From positions 1-5,956 of the forward strand of contig NZ_CALBEX010000310.1 of assembly GCF_937889215.1 (NCBI RefSeq): a DNA stretch of 5,956 nucleotides. The letters are read 5' to 3'. The DNA comes from an uncultured Limnohabitans sp. (lineage in GTDB: Bacteria; Pseudomonadota; Gammaproteobacteria; Burkholderiales; Burkholderiaceae_C). Of the stretch, positions 1-5,492 are shown piece by piece; position 1 is the first letter of the stretch, and each line of letters starts with the position of its first letter. The notes under the pieces are model-generated. The model had not been told where the DNA came from. It saw nothing but the letters and a program-made list of their open reading frames with translations, and did no database searches. A program made the position numbers and the translations under genes.

Positions 1-1505
1 CTAGGTTGTAGAGCGAGGGGGGTTTTGTAGCTGCGCGTGAGGCTCATGCGCACTTGGTCGCGCTTGGCCGGGTCGGGCTTCCACAGCGCGTGCAGCAAGG
101 GGGTCCAAACCGAACTGGTGTTCGACTTGAGTCCCAAGTCACTGCTGCCCTCGGTCAAGATGGACTCGTAACGCAGGCCGGTGTAGGCGGACCAATGTGC
201 ATTGATCTTGAACTCGTCTTGTGCGTATGCGGCCCAGCGAAGCGTGCGGGCCTGCAGGTCGCCCGAATCTGCGTCAATGGCGGCGTTGCCCTGCTCTTGA
301 CGGCGCACCCCCTCCAACTCCAAACCACTGACAAATTGGTGCCCGCTGTCGGTGGCGCGTGTCCACTTGCCACTCAGGCTGCCCGAGCGGTCCACAAAAT
401 TTTGGGTTTCGAATCCATTGAACAGCAACACATCGGCCGCCCCGGTTTGGTCCATGCGGTAGTTGTAGCGCGACTGCCCCAAGCCAAAACGCAGCTCCAA
501 GCGGTCATCGGCCGACAAGCGTTGAGCCCACTGGCCATTCATACGGGCCATGTCGTAACGGCTCGCGTTCAAGGTCTGGGCCGTGTTGGCCCGCATACCG
601 CCTTCGGTCTCCTGGACCTGCACGCGGCCCAGGCTTTGGTAATCGGAATACACCACAAAAGGCGAGAGGGTAAGCGTGCGGCCCTGCTCGCCTTTCCACT
701 GCAGGCGGGCGTTGGCATGCAAGGCTTTGCGGTGGCCCACCGACTCGTCGAAGCGGATGCGGTCATCGCTGGCATCGGAAGTGACCACCGACGTGTTTTC
801 GTCCGGCCGGTGCTGGTCCATCAGCGACAGCGTCACCGTGCCCGCCAAGGGCTGGGTTTGGAGGTTGTGTACCCAACTGAGCTGGGTGGCAGCTTCGCCG
901 TGTTCCTGGCTTCGGGTGACTTTCAGGTCATCGGGGTTGGCCTTTTGCCCTTCGCGCAGCACGATGTTGATGGTGCCTGCAATCGCTCGCGCTCCGGTTT
1001 CGGCTGTTGGGGCTCGCAGGATTTCGATTTTTTCAACCTGCTGGGGCGTGAGCGAGTCGATTGAAAAACCGGGGGGCACCCGCTCGCCATCGAGCAGGAT
1101 CTGGGTGTAGCCACCGCCCAAACCGCGCATCCGGATAGCGCCACCTCGGCCCGGACTGCCTTGCACCGTGACACCGGGCAAGCGCTTGAGCACATCGCCC
1201 AAAGTGGCATCGCCTTGTTTTTCGATTTCTTCGCGACCAATCACGATCTTGGAGGCCGAAGACTCGCGCCGCGCCTCGGTGTCGTTGTTGCGGTTGCTGC
1301 GGATCTCGATTTGGCCCAAATCGGTCGGGGCGACGGCGGGCTTGGCCTGCGCGGGGTCGGTGGTGGTTGCAGGTGCTGCGACCGCTCCGGGTGCTGCCGG
1401 GCTTTGTGCCCAGCTCAGACCGGGCAAGACGAACAGGCCAAAGCCGGCCAGAACCAGGCCGTGGGTCAGGGGTGTAAGGGGGAACGAAAAACGGAATGGG
1501 CGCAT
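1..1505 (-). CDS. TonB-dependent outer-membrane receptor, C-terminus cut off by window
   Basis: The reading frame is open from an ATG at 1505 down to base 1, giving 501 codons without a stop; the end of the barrel lies outside the window. Residues 1-33 form a signal peptide: basic start, hydrophobic stretch at about 17-30, and a likely cut after SWA before QS. An Ala/Pro/Thr-rich linker follows (34-61). Residues 62-70 (DLGQIEIRS) resemble a TonB-box region. The plug domain spans about 80-185, with TLGDVLKRLPGV (101-112), IRMRGLGGGYTQILLDG (124-140) and GTINIVLRE (177-185). The rest is barrel-like, including AYAQDEFKINAHWSAYTGLRYE-type sequence at 426-447. Such receptors use TonB-ExbBD energy to import siderophores, cobalamin, haem or other ligands; the ligand cannot be told from sequence. 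No clear Shine-Dalgarno motif precedes the start; the ATG is chosen because it places the signal peptide at the N-terminus. The gene begins 68 bp after the helicase stop, on the same strand. Confidence 0.9.
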   Translation of the reverse strand, partial: MRPFRFSFPLTPLTHGLVLAGFGLFVLPGLSWAQSPAAPGAVAAPATTTDPAQAKPAVAPTDLGQIEIRSNRNNDTEARRESSASKIVIGREEIEKQGDATLGDVLKRLPGVTVQGSPGRGGAIRMRGLGGGYTQILLDGERVPPGFSIDSLTPQQVEKIEILRAPTAETGARAIAGTINIVLREGQKANPDDLKVTRSQEHGEAATQLSWVHNLQTQPLAGTVTLSLMDQHRPDENTSVVTSDASDDRIRFDESVGHRKALHANARLQWKGEQGRTLTLSPFVVYSDYQSLGRVQVQETEGGMRANTAQTLNASRYDMARMNGQWAQRLSADDRLELRFGLGQSRYNYRMDQTGAADVLLFNGFETQNFVDRSGSLSGKWTRATDSGHQFVSGLELEGVRRQEQGNAAIDADSGDLQARTLRWAAYAQDEFKINAHWSAYTGLRYESILTEGSSDLGLKSNTSSVWTPLLHALWKPDPAKRDQVRMSLTRSYKTPLALQP

Positions 1506-1542
1506 GCGGGCATTTTGACAGTGCCCAGTGCATGGCGTGTGA

Positions 1543-1564
1543 CGCCCCGGCAAATCCCGGGGCG
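1543..1564 (-). terminator. GC-rich hairpin between helicase and TonB receptor; possible weak terminator or attenuator
   Basis: A perfect 8-bp stem, CGCCCCGG pairing with CCGGGGCG around the 6-base loop at 1551-1556, begins 9 bases after the helicase stop codon when read on the minus strand. It is stable, but no T-run follows it on the minus strand, so it lacks half of a classical intrinsic terminator. It may slow or stop part of the transcription, protect the 3' end of the helicase message, or simply be structure. The receptor start lies 37 bases further on. Confidence 0.4.
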
Positions 1565-1573
1565 GTGCGAGGA

Positions 1574-3028
1574 TCAATCGCCTGTTTTGAACAAGGCCGC
1601 AACCTTGCGTTTGGGTTTGATGTTGGCCGAAATCGACGAACGACCCGTGGCGGGCACAGCGGCTTCCCAGCTGGGTGATGCGTCTGCAGCAGGGGCTTCG
1701 TAGGGTTTGGTGAAGAACGGGTCGCGGTTCACAGGCGCAGGACGGAAACCACCCCGACGCTCACGCGGTGTATCCAGGGCATCACGCGGGTCAAAGTCGT
1801 CGCGGCGGCGACCTTCGGAGGCGCGGCTGCGTGGACGGTCTTCTGCGCGCTCGCCCCATTTTTCGGGCGCTGGGCCTGCAGGCCGGGTGTCCAGCTGCAA
1901 GGTTTCCACCTCGAGCTTTTTCTTGATCAGCTTTTCAATGTCGGCCACCAAGCGGGTGTCAGATGGGCTGACCAAGGTCACGGCCAAGCCCGAAGCACCG
2001 GCACGACCCGTGCGGCCGATGCGGTGCACGTAGTCTTCGGCGTTGAAAGGCACATCGAAGTTGAACACGGCCGGCACATCTTTGATGTCCAGACCGCGAG
2101 CGGCCACGTCGGTACAGACCAGCAAATCGACTTCGCCTTTCTTGAAGGCTTCCAGGGCTTTCAGGCGCTCGTCTTGGCTCTTGTCGCCGTGCAAGGCGGC
2201 CGTGCGCAAACCTTCCCGCTCCAAAGAGCGGGCCAAGCGGCCGCAGCCGAGTTTGCTGTTCACAAAAATGAAGGCCTGCTTGATGCCCCGATCGTCCAGC
2301 ACCTTGCGGATCACGCGGCGCTTGTCATCGTCTTGTGCGGCGTAAAAACGCTGCTCGACAGTGGACGCGGTTTCGTTGGGACGGGCCACCTCGATGGTGA
2401 CCGGGTTTTGCAAGTAACTGCTGGCCAAGCGTTTGATCTCGGGCGAAAAGGTGGCCGAGAACAGCAGCGTGGTGCGTTGCTTGGGCAAGTAACTCAGGAT
2501 GCGTTGCAGGTCGGGCAAAAAGCCAATGTCCAGCATGCGGTCGGCTTCGTCCAGCACCACATATTCCACCTGATTGAGCACCGCGTTTTTGGCTTCGATG
2601 TGGTCCAGCAAACGGCCTGGGGTGGCCACCAGCACTTCAACGCCTTGTTTCAGCTCCAGGGTCTGGGGCTTCATGTCCATGCCGCCAAACACCACTGCGC
2701 TGCGCAGCTGGGTGTACTTGGCGTACATCTTGATTTGTTGGGCAACCTGGTCGGCCAGCTCGCGCGTGGGCAACAGCACCAAGGCGCGCACCGGGTGACG
2801 GGCGGGCGAGGTGGAGGGGTTTTCGTGCTTGAGCAAGCGCTGCAGCAAAGGCAGCGAAAACGCCGCCGTTTTACCGGTGCCCGTCTGGGCCGCGCCCATC
2901 ACGTCCTGGCCCGTCAACACCACCGGAATGGCTTGGGCCTGGATAGGGGTCATGGATTCGTAGCCCATTTCGGCTACGGCTCGTGCCAGCGTAGGGGCCA
3001 GCGATAAATTTGAAAAAGAGTCGGTCAT
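1574..3028 (-). CDS. rhlE: DEAD-box ATP-dependent RNA helicase, RhlE group
   Basis: This 484-residue protein carries the full DEAD-box motif set in order. The Q motif has F5 and Q30, and motif I is AQTGTGKT (47-54, Walker A). PTREL (87-91), GG (115-116) and TPGR (136-139) follow. Motif II is DEAD (160-163) and motif III is SAT (191-193). IFVNSK (254-259), ARGLD (310-314) and HRIGRTGR (335-342) complete the two RecA-like domains. DEAD-box enzymes unwind short RNA duplexes with ATP; RhlE proteins act on ribosome assembly and RNA turnover with the degradosome in proteobacteria. The core ends near 375; residues 380-484 are a low-complexity Arg/Asp/Pro-rich tail typical of RNA-binding extensions, ending in a basic segment (KPKRKVAALFK). 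The start is set by the family-like MTDSFSNLSL opening; the upstream GACGG is a poor ribosome site. It lies 83 bp after the small hypothetical gene. The RhlE assignment is strong at family level; other DEAD-box subgroups are less likely. Confidence 0.9.
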   Translation of the reverse strand: MTDSFSNLSLAPTLARAVAEMGYESMTPIQAQAIPVVLTGQDVMGAAQTGTGKTAAFSLPLLQRLLKHENPSTSPARHPVRALVLLPTRELADQVAQQIKMYAKYTQLRSAVVFGGMDMKPQTLELKQGVEVLVATPGRLLDHIEAKNAVLNQVEYVVLDEADRMLDIGFLPDLQRILSYLPKQRTTLLFSATFSPEIKRLASSYLQNPVTIEVARPNETASTVEQRFYAAQDDDKRRVIRKVLDDRGIKQAFIFVNSKLGCGRLARSLEREGLRTAALHGDKSQDERLKALEAFKKGEVDLLVCTDVAARGLDIKDVPAVFNFDVPFNAEDYVHRIGRTGRAGASGLAVTLVSPSDTRLVADIEKLIKKKLEVETLQLDTRPAGPAPEKWGERAEDRPRSRASEGRRRDDFDPRDALDTPRERRGGFRPAPVNRDPFFTKPYEAPAADASPSWEAAVPATGRSSISANIKPKRKVAALFKTGD

Positions 3029-3111
3029 TAACCGTCAATTGTCGCATTTTGGCCGCCGGGGTCCAAAAACACCCCAACTTGCACCACCAAAGAGACCCGC
3101 TGAAAGGCGGC

Positions 3112-3414
3112 TCAGGCCAAACGGTGGCGCAGCGAAGAAAAAGCACTTTTGGAGGATTTGCCACGAGCTTGGGCTTGGGCGGTGCTGGCGGCGGCAGCGG
3201 CCGGGCTGAGCATGCTGGAGACCAGCGCATCGGCTCGAACGTGGGCACCTTGGCGGCTGGGCTCGAACGCCAGTCGTGTGGTTTGGGCCATTTGGGCCAC
3301 AAAGTTTTGGGGGTAGTCCCGAACGTTAAAACCCCTCAAAGCCATCACTTTCATGAAAGCATTGGCAGCTTCTTCAACGGCACGCTGGTATTCCTGGCTG
3401 GCTTCTGGCGACAT
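3112..3414 (-). CDS. Small protein of unknown function (100 residues)
   Basis: I do not recognise this protein. The ATG at 3414 (MSPEASQEYQ...) is preferred because a good ribosome site, AGAGG, sits 5 bases upstream. A longer reading from a TTG at 3483 would add 23 residues but has no ribosome site. Residues 1-50 look soluble and mostly helical, with an amphipathic stretch around RAVEEAANAFMKVMALRG. Residues 66-84 are Ala/Ser-rich (PAAAAAS), and the last 15 are basic and Ser-rich, ending RHRLA. There is no signal peptide, membrane span or cysteine. It lies between the flavoprotein (85 bp upstream) and rhlE (83 bp downstream) on the same strand. A nucleic-acid or ribosome-related role beside rhlE is possible but only a guess. 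That it is a real gene is supported by the ribosome site, the position and the codon-like composition. Confidence 0.7.
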   Translation of the reverse strand: MSPEASQEYQRAVEEAANAFMKVMALRGFNVRDYPQNFVAQMAQTTRLAFEPSRQGAHVRADALVSSMLSPAAAAASTAQAQARGKSSKSAFSSLRHRLA

Positions 3415-3419
3415 GTCGA

Positions 3420-3424
3420 CCTCT
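3420..3424 (-). promoter_or_regulatory. Ribosome binding site that fixes the start of the 100-residue gene
   Basis: Read on the minus strand this is AGAGG, followed by GTCGAC-type spacing that places the ATG at 3414 five bases downstream. It is the best Shine-Dalgarno match among the minus-strand genes and rules in favour of the shorter form of the protein. Confidence 0.7.
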
Positions 3425-3485
3425 GTGTGTGGATAAACAAACTCACCCACCATTAACGCGGCACGTAGCGCGCAGGCCGACAAGA

Positions 3486-3514
3486 ATTGTGTGAAATTGT
3501 CACAAATTCATCAA
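3486..3514 (-). promoter_or_regulatory. Candidate promoter with an operator-like dyad, upstream of the 100-residue gene
   Basis: On the minus strand TTGATG (3514-3509) and CACAAT (3491-3486) are separated by 17 bases; each matches the sigma-70 consensus at 4 of 6 positions. The spacer is occupied by a dyad at 3490-3504, TGTGAAATTGTCACA on the plus strand, which pairs at 6 of 7 positions around a central base. Its arms (TGTGA/TCACA) are those of CRP-type sites, but the spacer is 5 rather than the usual 6 bases. A site between -35 and -10 would fit repression. The dyad overlaps the stop codon of the flavoprotein gene (3502-3500). The predicted leader to the ATG at 3414 is about 65 bases. Confidence 0.4.
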
Positions 3515-4810
3515 AATACCTTGCCCCGCCCGCTGGCCACTGGCCAGACAAGCGGTGAGCAAATACCCGCCTGTGGGGGCTTCCCAATCGAGCATTTCAC
3601 CTGCGCAATACACGCCTGGACGCTGCGCCAGCATGAGTTCGGGGGTCAGGCCCTCCAAGGCCACGCCTCCGGCCGTGCTGATCGCCTCGGCCACCGGACG
3701 GGCGCTTTTGAGCGCCACCGGCAGATTTTTCAGGCCATGCGCCAAAGCCTCCGGCTGGGCCATGGTGTCGGCCGAACACAGCTCATGCAGCAGCCCCATC
3801 TTGACGCCGTCCAGCCCCAAGCGGCTTTTGAGGTGGCTCGACAAACTCCGGCTGCCCCGAGGCCAACGCACATCGGTCAGCACTTGTTCGGCGGTTTTGT
3901 CGGGCAACAAATCCAGCACCATGCGCGCCGCGCCGTGGCCAAGGTCGTCGCGCAACCAGGCCGATGCGGCGTACACCAAACTGCCCTCCACACCCGTGTC
4001 TGTGATGACAAATTCGCCTCTGCGGTCAAACCGGGCAACGCCCGAGGGCGACGCCCCTGGCGTAGCCTCGACGCGCAACGCCACCGACTTGAGTGGCTGG
4101 CCGGCAAAACGGCTGCGGAAATGCTCGGTCCAGCCTTGACCGGCCCGGCCCAAGACATCAAAGCCGCAATTGGCAGGCTTCAAAGGGGCGAGCGCGATGC
4201 CTTGTTCGGCCAACACGGGGGCCCACGCCCCATCAGAGCCCAGACGGGGCCAACTGGCACCGCCCAATGCCAACAAGGTGGCTCGGGCGTTGACCCGGGT
4301 CACACCCGCCGAACCCGTGGGCTCAAAAACCAAAGTGTCGCCCTGCCAACCCAACCAGCGGTGGCGCATGTGAAACTGCACGGGCACCCCGCTTGCAGGG
4401 TGACGCAAGCGGTGCAGCCAGGCGCGCAACAGGGGCGCTGCCTTCATTTCTTGAGGGAAAATCCGGCCCGATGAGCCCACAAAAGTCGTCACCCCCAGGG
4501 CTTGCGCCCATGCACACACGCCCTGCGCGTCCAACCCCGAAAGCCATTGGCTCACCTCAGGCTGACGCGCGCCAAAACGGCTGTTGAACAAACCCGACGG
4601 CTCGGAGTGGGTCAGGTTCAGCCCGCCCTTGCCGGCCAGCAAAAATTTACGCCCAACAGAAGGCATGGCATCAAACAAGTGGACCGAAACGCCGGCTTGC
4701 GACAGCACGTCGGCGGCCATCAAGCCGGCCGGTCCGCCGCCCACAATGGCGACGTCAACATGGAGAACAGGGGCATCGGCTAAAACCGAGGTGGGGCTGA
4801 GCAAAGTCAT
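3500..4810 (-). CDS. FAD-dependent flavoprotein, HI0933 / PP_4765-like (NAD(P)/FAD oxidoreductase fold)
   Basis: The 436-residue protein has an N-terminal Rossmann dinucleotide-binding motif, VDVAIVGGGPAGLMAA (18-33, GGGPAG at 24-29). The family-typical segment GRKFLLAGKGGLNLTHSE (53-70) follows. A C-terminal FAD-contact segment, GVYCAGEMLD (399-408), precedes APTGGY (411-416). The segments FVGSSGRIFPQEMKAAPLLRAW and FDRRGEFVITDTGVEGSLVYA point to the PP_4765 branch of HI0933-like proteins, as I recall that family. These are soluble flavoproteins of unknown substrate, related to BaiN-type reductases; no specific reaction can be given. Length is ordinary for the family. The ATG at 4810 is used; a TTG at 4828 in the same frame would add six residues, and neither has a clear ribosome site. 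The gene is divergent from trxA and heads the minus-strand block. Confidence 0.88.
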   Translation of the reverse strand: MTLLSPTSVLADAPVLHVDVAIVGGGPAGLMAADVLSQAGVSVHLFDAMPSVGRKFLLAGKGGLNLTHSEPSGLFNSRFGARQPEVSQWLSGLDAQGVCAWAQALGVTTFVGSSGRIFPQEMKAAPLLRAWLHRLRHPASGVPVQFHMRHRWLGWQGDTLVFEPTGSAGVTRVNARATLLALGGASWPRLGSDGAWAPVLAEQGIALAPLKPANCGFDVLGRAGQGWTEHFRSRFAGQPLKSVALRVEATPGASPSGVARFDRRGEFVITDTGVEGSLVYAASAWLRDDLGHGAARMVLDLLPDKTAEQVLTDVRWPRGSRSLSSHLKSRLGLDGVKMGLLHELCSADTMAQPEALAHGLKNLPVALKSARPVAEAISTAGGVALEGLTPELMLAQRPGVYCAGEMLDWEAPTGGYLLTACLASGQRAGQGILMNL

Positions 4811-4837
4811 GGAATGGGGTCTAGGCAACGCCCGTGC

Positions 4838-4866
4838 GATAGGCGCAAGCGTTGGGTTTCTGTCAA
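4838..4866 (-). promoter_or_regulatory. Candidate promoter of the flavoprotein gene
   Basis: On the minus strand a perfect -35 hexamer TTGACA (4866-4861) is followed after 17 bases by CCTATC (4843-4838), a poor -10. Transcription would start near 4831, about 20 bases before the ATG at 4810, leaving a short leader without a Shine-Dalgarno motif. The good -35 and the divergent position support it; the weak -10 limits confidence. Confidence 0.4.
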
Positions 4867-4868
4867 AA

Positions 4869-4892
4869 TAGACGCTACTTTAGACGTATCTT
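4869..4892 (+). repeat. Two adjacent 12-bp imperfect direct repeats upstream of trxA
   Basis: TAGACGCTACTT (4869-4880) is followed directly by TAGACGTATCTT (4881-4892); 9 of 12 positions agree, with the first six and last three identical. The pair lies 23-46 bases before the trxA start, in the divergent trxA/flavoprotein intergenic region, where the trxA promoter must be. I could not place a confident -35/-10 pair for trxA. The repeat may be a regulator site or a chance duplication. Confidence 0.45.
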
Positions 4893-4902
4893 CAATGTTC
4901 AC

Positions 4903-4907
4903 AAGGA
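4903..4907 (+). promoter_or_regulatory. Ribosome binding site of trxA
   Basis: AAGGA ends 7 bases before the ATG at 4915, an ideal spacing. It decides the trxA start against an upstream in-frame alternative start at 4852, which would add a 21-residue extension unlike any thioredoxin. Confidence 0.8.
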
Positions 4908-4914
4908 AAAGGCC

Positions 4915-5247
4915 ATGGCCAGCGATCTGATCAAACACACCACCGATGCCACTTTTGAAGCCGATGTGCTCCAGTCCAGCCAACCCGTGGTGGTCGACTT
5001 CTGGGCCGAATGGTGCGGTCCTTGCAAAATGATCGCCCCCATCTTGGACGAAGTGGCCGGCGCCTACGAAGGCAAGCTGCAAATTGCCAAGATGAACGTG
5101 GACGACAACCGCGACATTCCCGCCAAATTTGGCATTCGCGGCATCCCTACACTCATGATCTTCAAAGACGGCCAACTGGCGGCCACCAAAGTCGGCGCCA
5201 TGAGCAAATCGCAACTGACGGCCTTCATCGACCAGCAATTGGCCTGA
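4915..5247 (+). CDS. trxA: Thioredoxin 1
   Basis: The 110-residue protein has the complete thioredoxin fold signature. The active site is WCGPC (33-37, redox cysteines C34 and C37), preceded by VDFWAE with the buried acidic residue D28. The cis-proline is P78 in GIPTL (76-80), and the C-terminal FKDGQ...VGAMSKSQL pattern is typical. Thioredoxin is a cytosolic dithiol reductant kept reduced by thioredoxin reductase and NADPH; it supplies electrons to ribonucleotide reductase, PAPS reductase, peroxiredoxins and methionine sulfoxide reductases. Length is normal (E. coli TrxA has 109 residues). It lies upstream of rho on the same strand, as in E. coli, and is divergent from the flavoprotein. A strong terminator begins 39 bases after its stop, so it is probably made as a single-gene message. 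No key residue is missing. Confidence 0.97.
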   Translation: MASDLIKHTTDATFEADVLQSSQPVVVDFWAEWCGPCKMIAPILDEVAGAYEGKLQIAKMNVDDNRDIPAKFGIRGIPTLMIFKDGQLAATKVGAMSKSQLTAFIDQQLA

Positions 5248-5286
5248 TGGCAGCGGGTCGCCTGGGCGCACCGGGCAACCCACCCC

Positions 5287-5320
5287 CAACCGGACCTGCA
5301 GCGTCCGGTTGTTTCTTTTC
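5287..5320 (+). terminator. Intrinsic terminator after trxA
   Basis: A perfect 9-bp stem, CAACCGGAC (5287-5295) with GTCCGGTTG (5303-5311), closes a 7-base loop CTGCAGC. It is followed directly by the T-rich tract TTTCTTTTC (5312-5320). This is a textbook Rho-independent terminator for trxA. It separates trxA from rho and implies that rho is transcribed mainly from its own promoter. Confidence 0.9.
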
Positions 5321-5356
5321 TGGCACAACTTAAAACCTGTCATAATTTCCGACAGG
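5320..5356 (+). promoter_or_regulatory. Candidate rho promoter with a dyad over the -10
   Basis: CATAAT at 5341-5346 matches the -10 consensus at 5 of 6 positions. The best -35 is CTGGCA at 5320-5325 (4 of 6) with a short 15-base spacer; a 17-base spacer gives only TTCTGG. A perfect 6-bp inverted repeat, CCTGTC (5336-5341) and GACAGG (5351-5356), flanks the -10 and reaches the expected start point. It could be an operator or a hairpin at the 5' end of the message. The position just after the trxA terminator supports a promoter here. Confidence 0.5.
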
Positions 5357-5492
5357 CAACCCGAACAGGGATCAGCGCCCAGACTGCCGGAAGCCCCAGC
5401 CCCAACCCCGGGCGGCATCCGGTCCAGAACATTTCCACCCGGTTATCAGAAAGACGGTCCCCAGCGGTCCGCTTCGACACAGGCCCCATCCC
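5353..5492 (+). other. C-rich untranslated leader of rho, possible Rho autoregulation region
   Basis: From the predicted start point to the rho ATG there are about 140 bases without a supported gene. My hand count gives 58 C, 35 G, 32 A and 15 T, a clear excess of C over G. C-rich, G-poor, little-structured RNA is what Rho loads on, and in E. coli Rho represses itself by early termination in its leader. The hexamer CGGTCC occurs three times (5420-5425, 5455-5460, 5465-5470). A possible long-loop stem pairs CCGGA (5387-5391) with TCCGG (5418-5422). No leader peptide with a ribosome site is evident. The regulatory role is inferred. Confidence 0.45.

Noticed and set aside
54..1064. 336-codon open frame on the plus strand opposite the TonB receptor
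   Set aside because: It lies wholly antisense to a clear signal-peptide/plug/barrel protein; long antisense frames are expected in GC-rich DNA, and its product has no recognisable domain.
2024..3007. 327-codon plus-strand frame opposite rhlE
   Set aside because: Shadow of the DEAD-box gene; His/Gln/Gly-rich translation typical of an antisense GC-rich frame.
3097..3110. Short hairpin CCGC/GCGG after the small gene, as a terminator
   Set aside because: Only 4 bp of stem and a weak TCTCTTT tract; not convincing.
3415..3483. TTG-started extension making the small protein 123 residues
   Set aside because: There is no ribosome site at the TTG, whereas AGAGG is well placed before the ATG at 3414.
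3490..3504. Resemblance of ACAATTTCACACA to the E. coli lac leader / cloning-vector sequence
   Set aside because: Only about 13 bases match, and the flanks belong to the flavoprotein gene; too short to mean vector contamination or a LacI site.
3491..4474. 327-codon plus-strand frame opposite the flavoprotein
   Set aside because: Shadow of a well-supported flavoprotein gene, with no ribosome site or domain.
5247..5333. 28-codon frame starting at a TGATG overlap with the trxA stop
   Set aside because: It runs through the terminator stem and T-tract, is Pro/Gly/Ala-rich and has no own ribosome site; the overlap is probably chance.
5321..5336. TGGCAC resembling a sigma-54 -24 element before rho
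   Set aside because: The required -12 TTGC element is absent at the correct spacing (AAAA instead).
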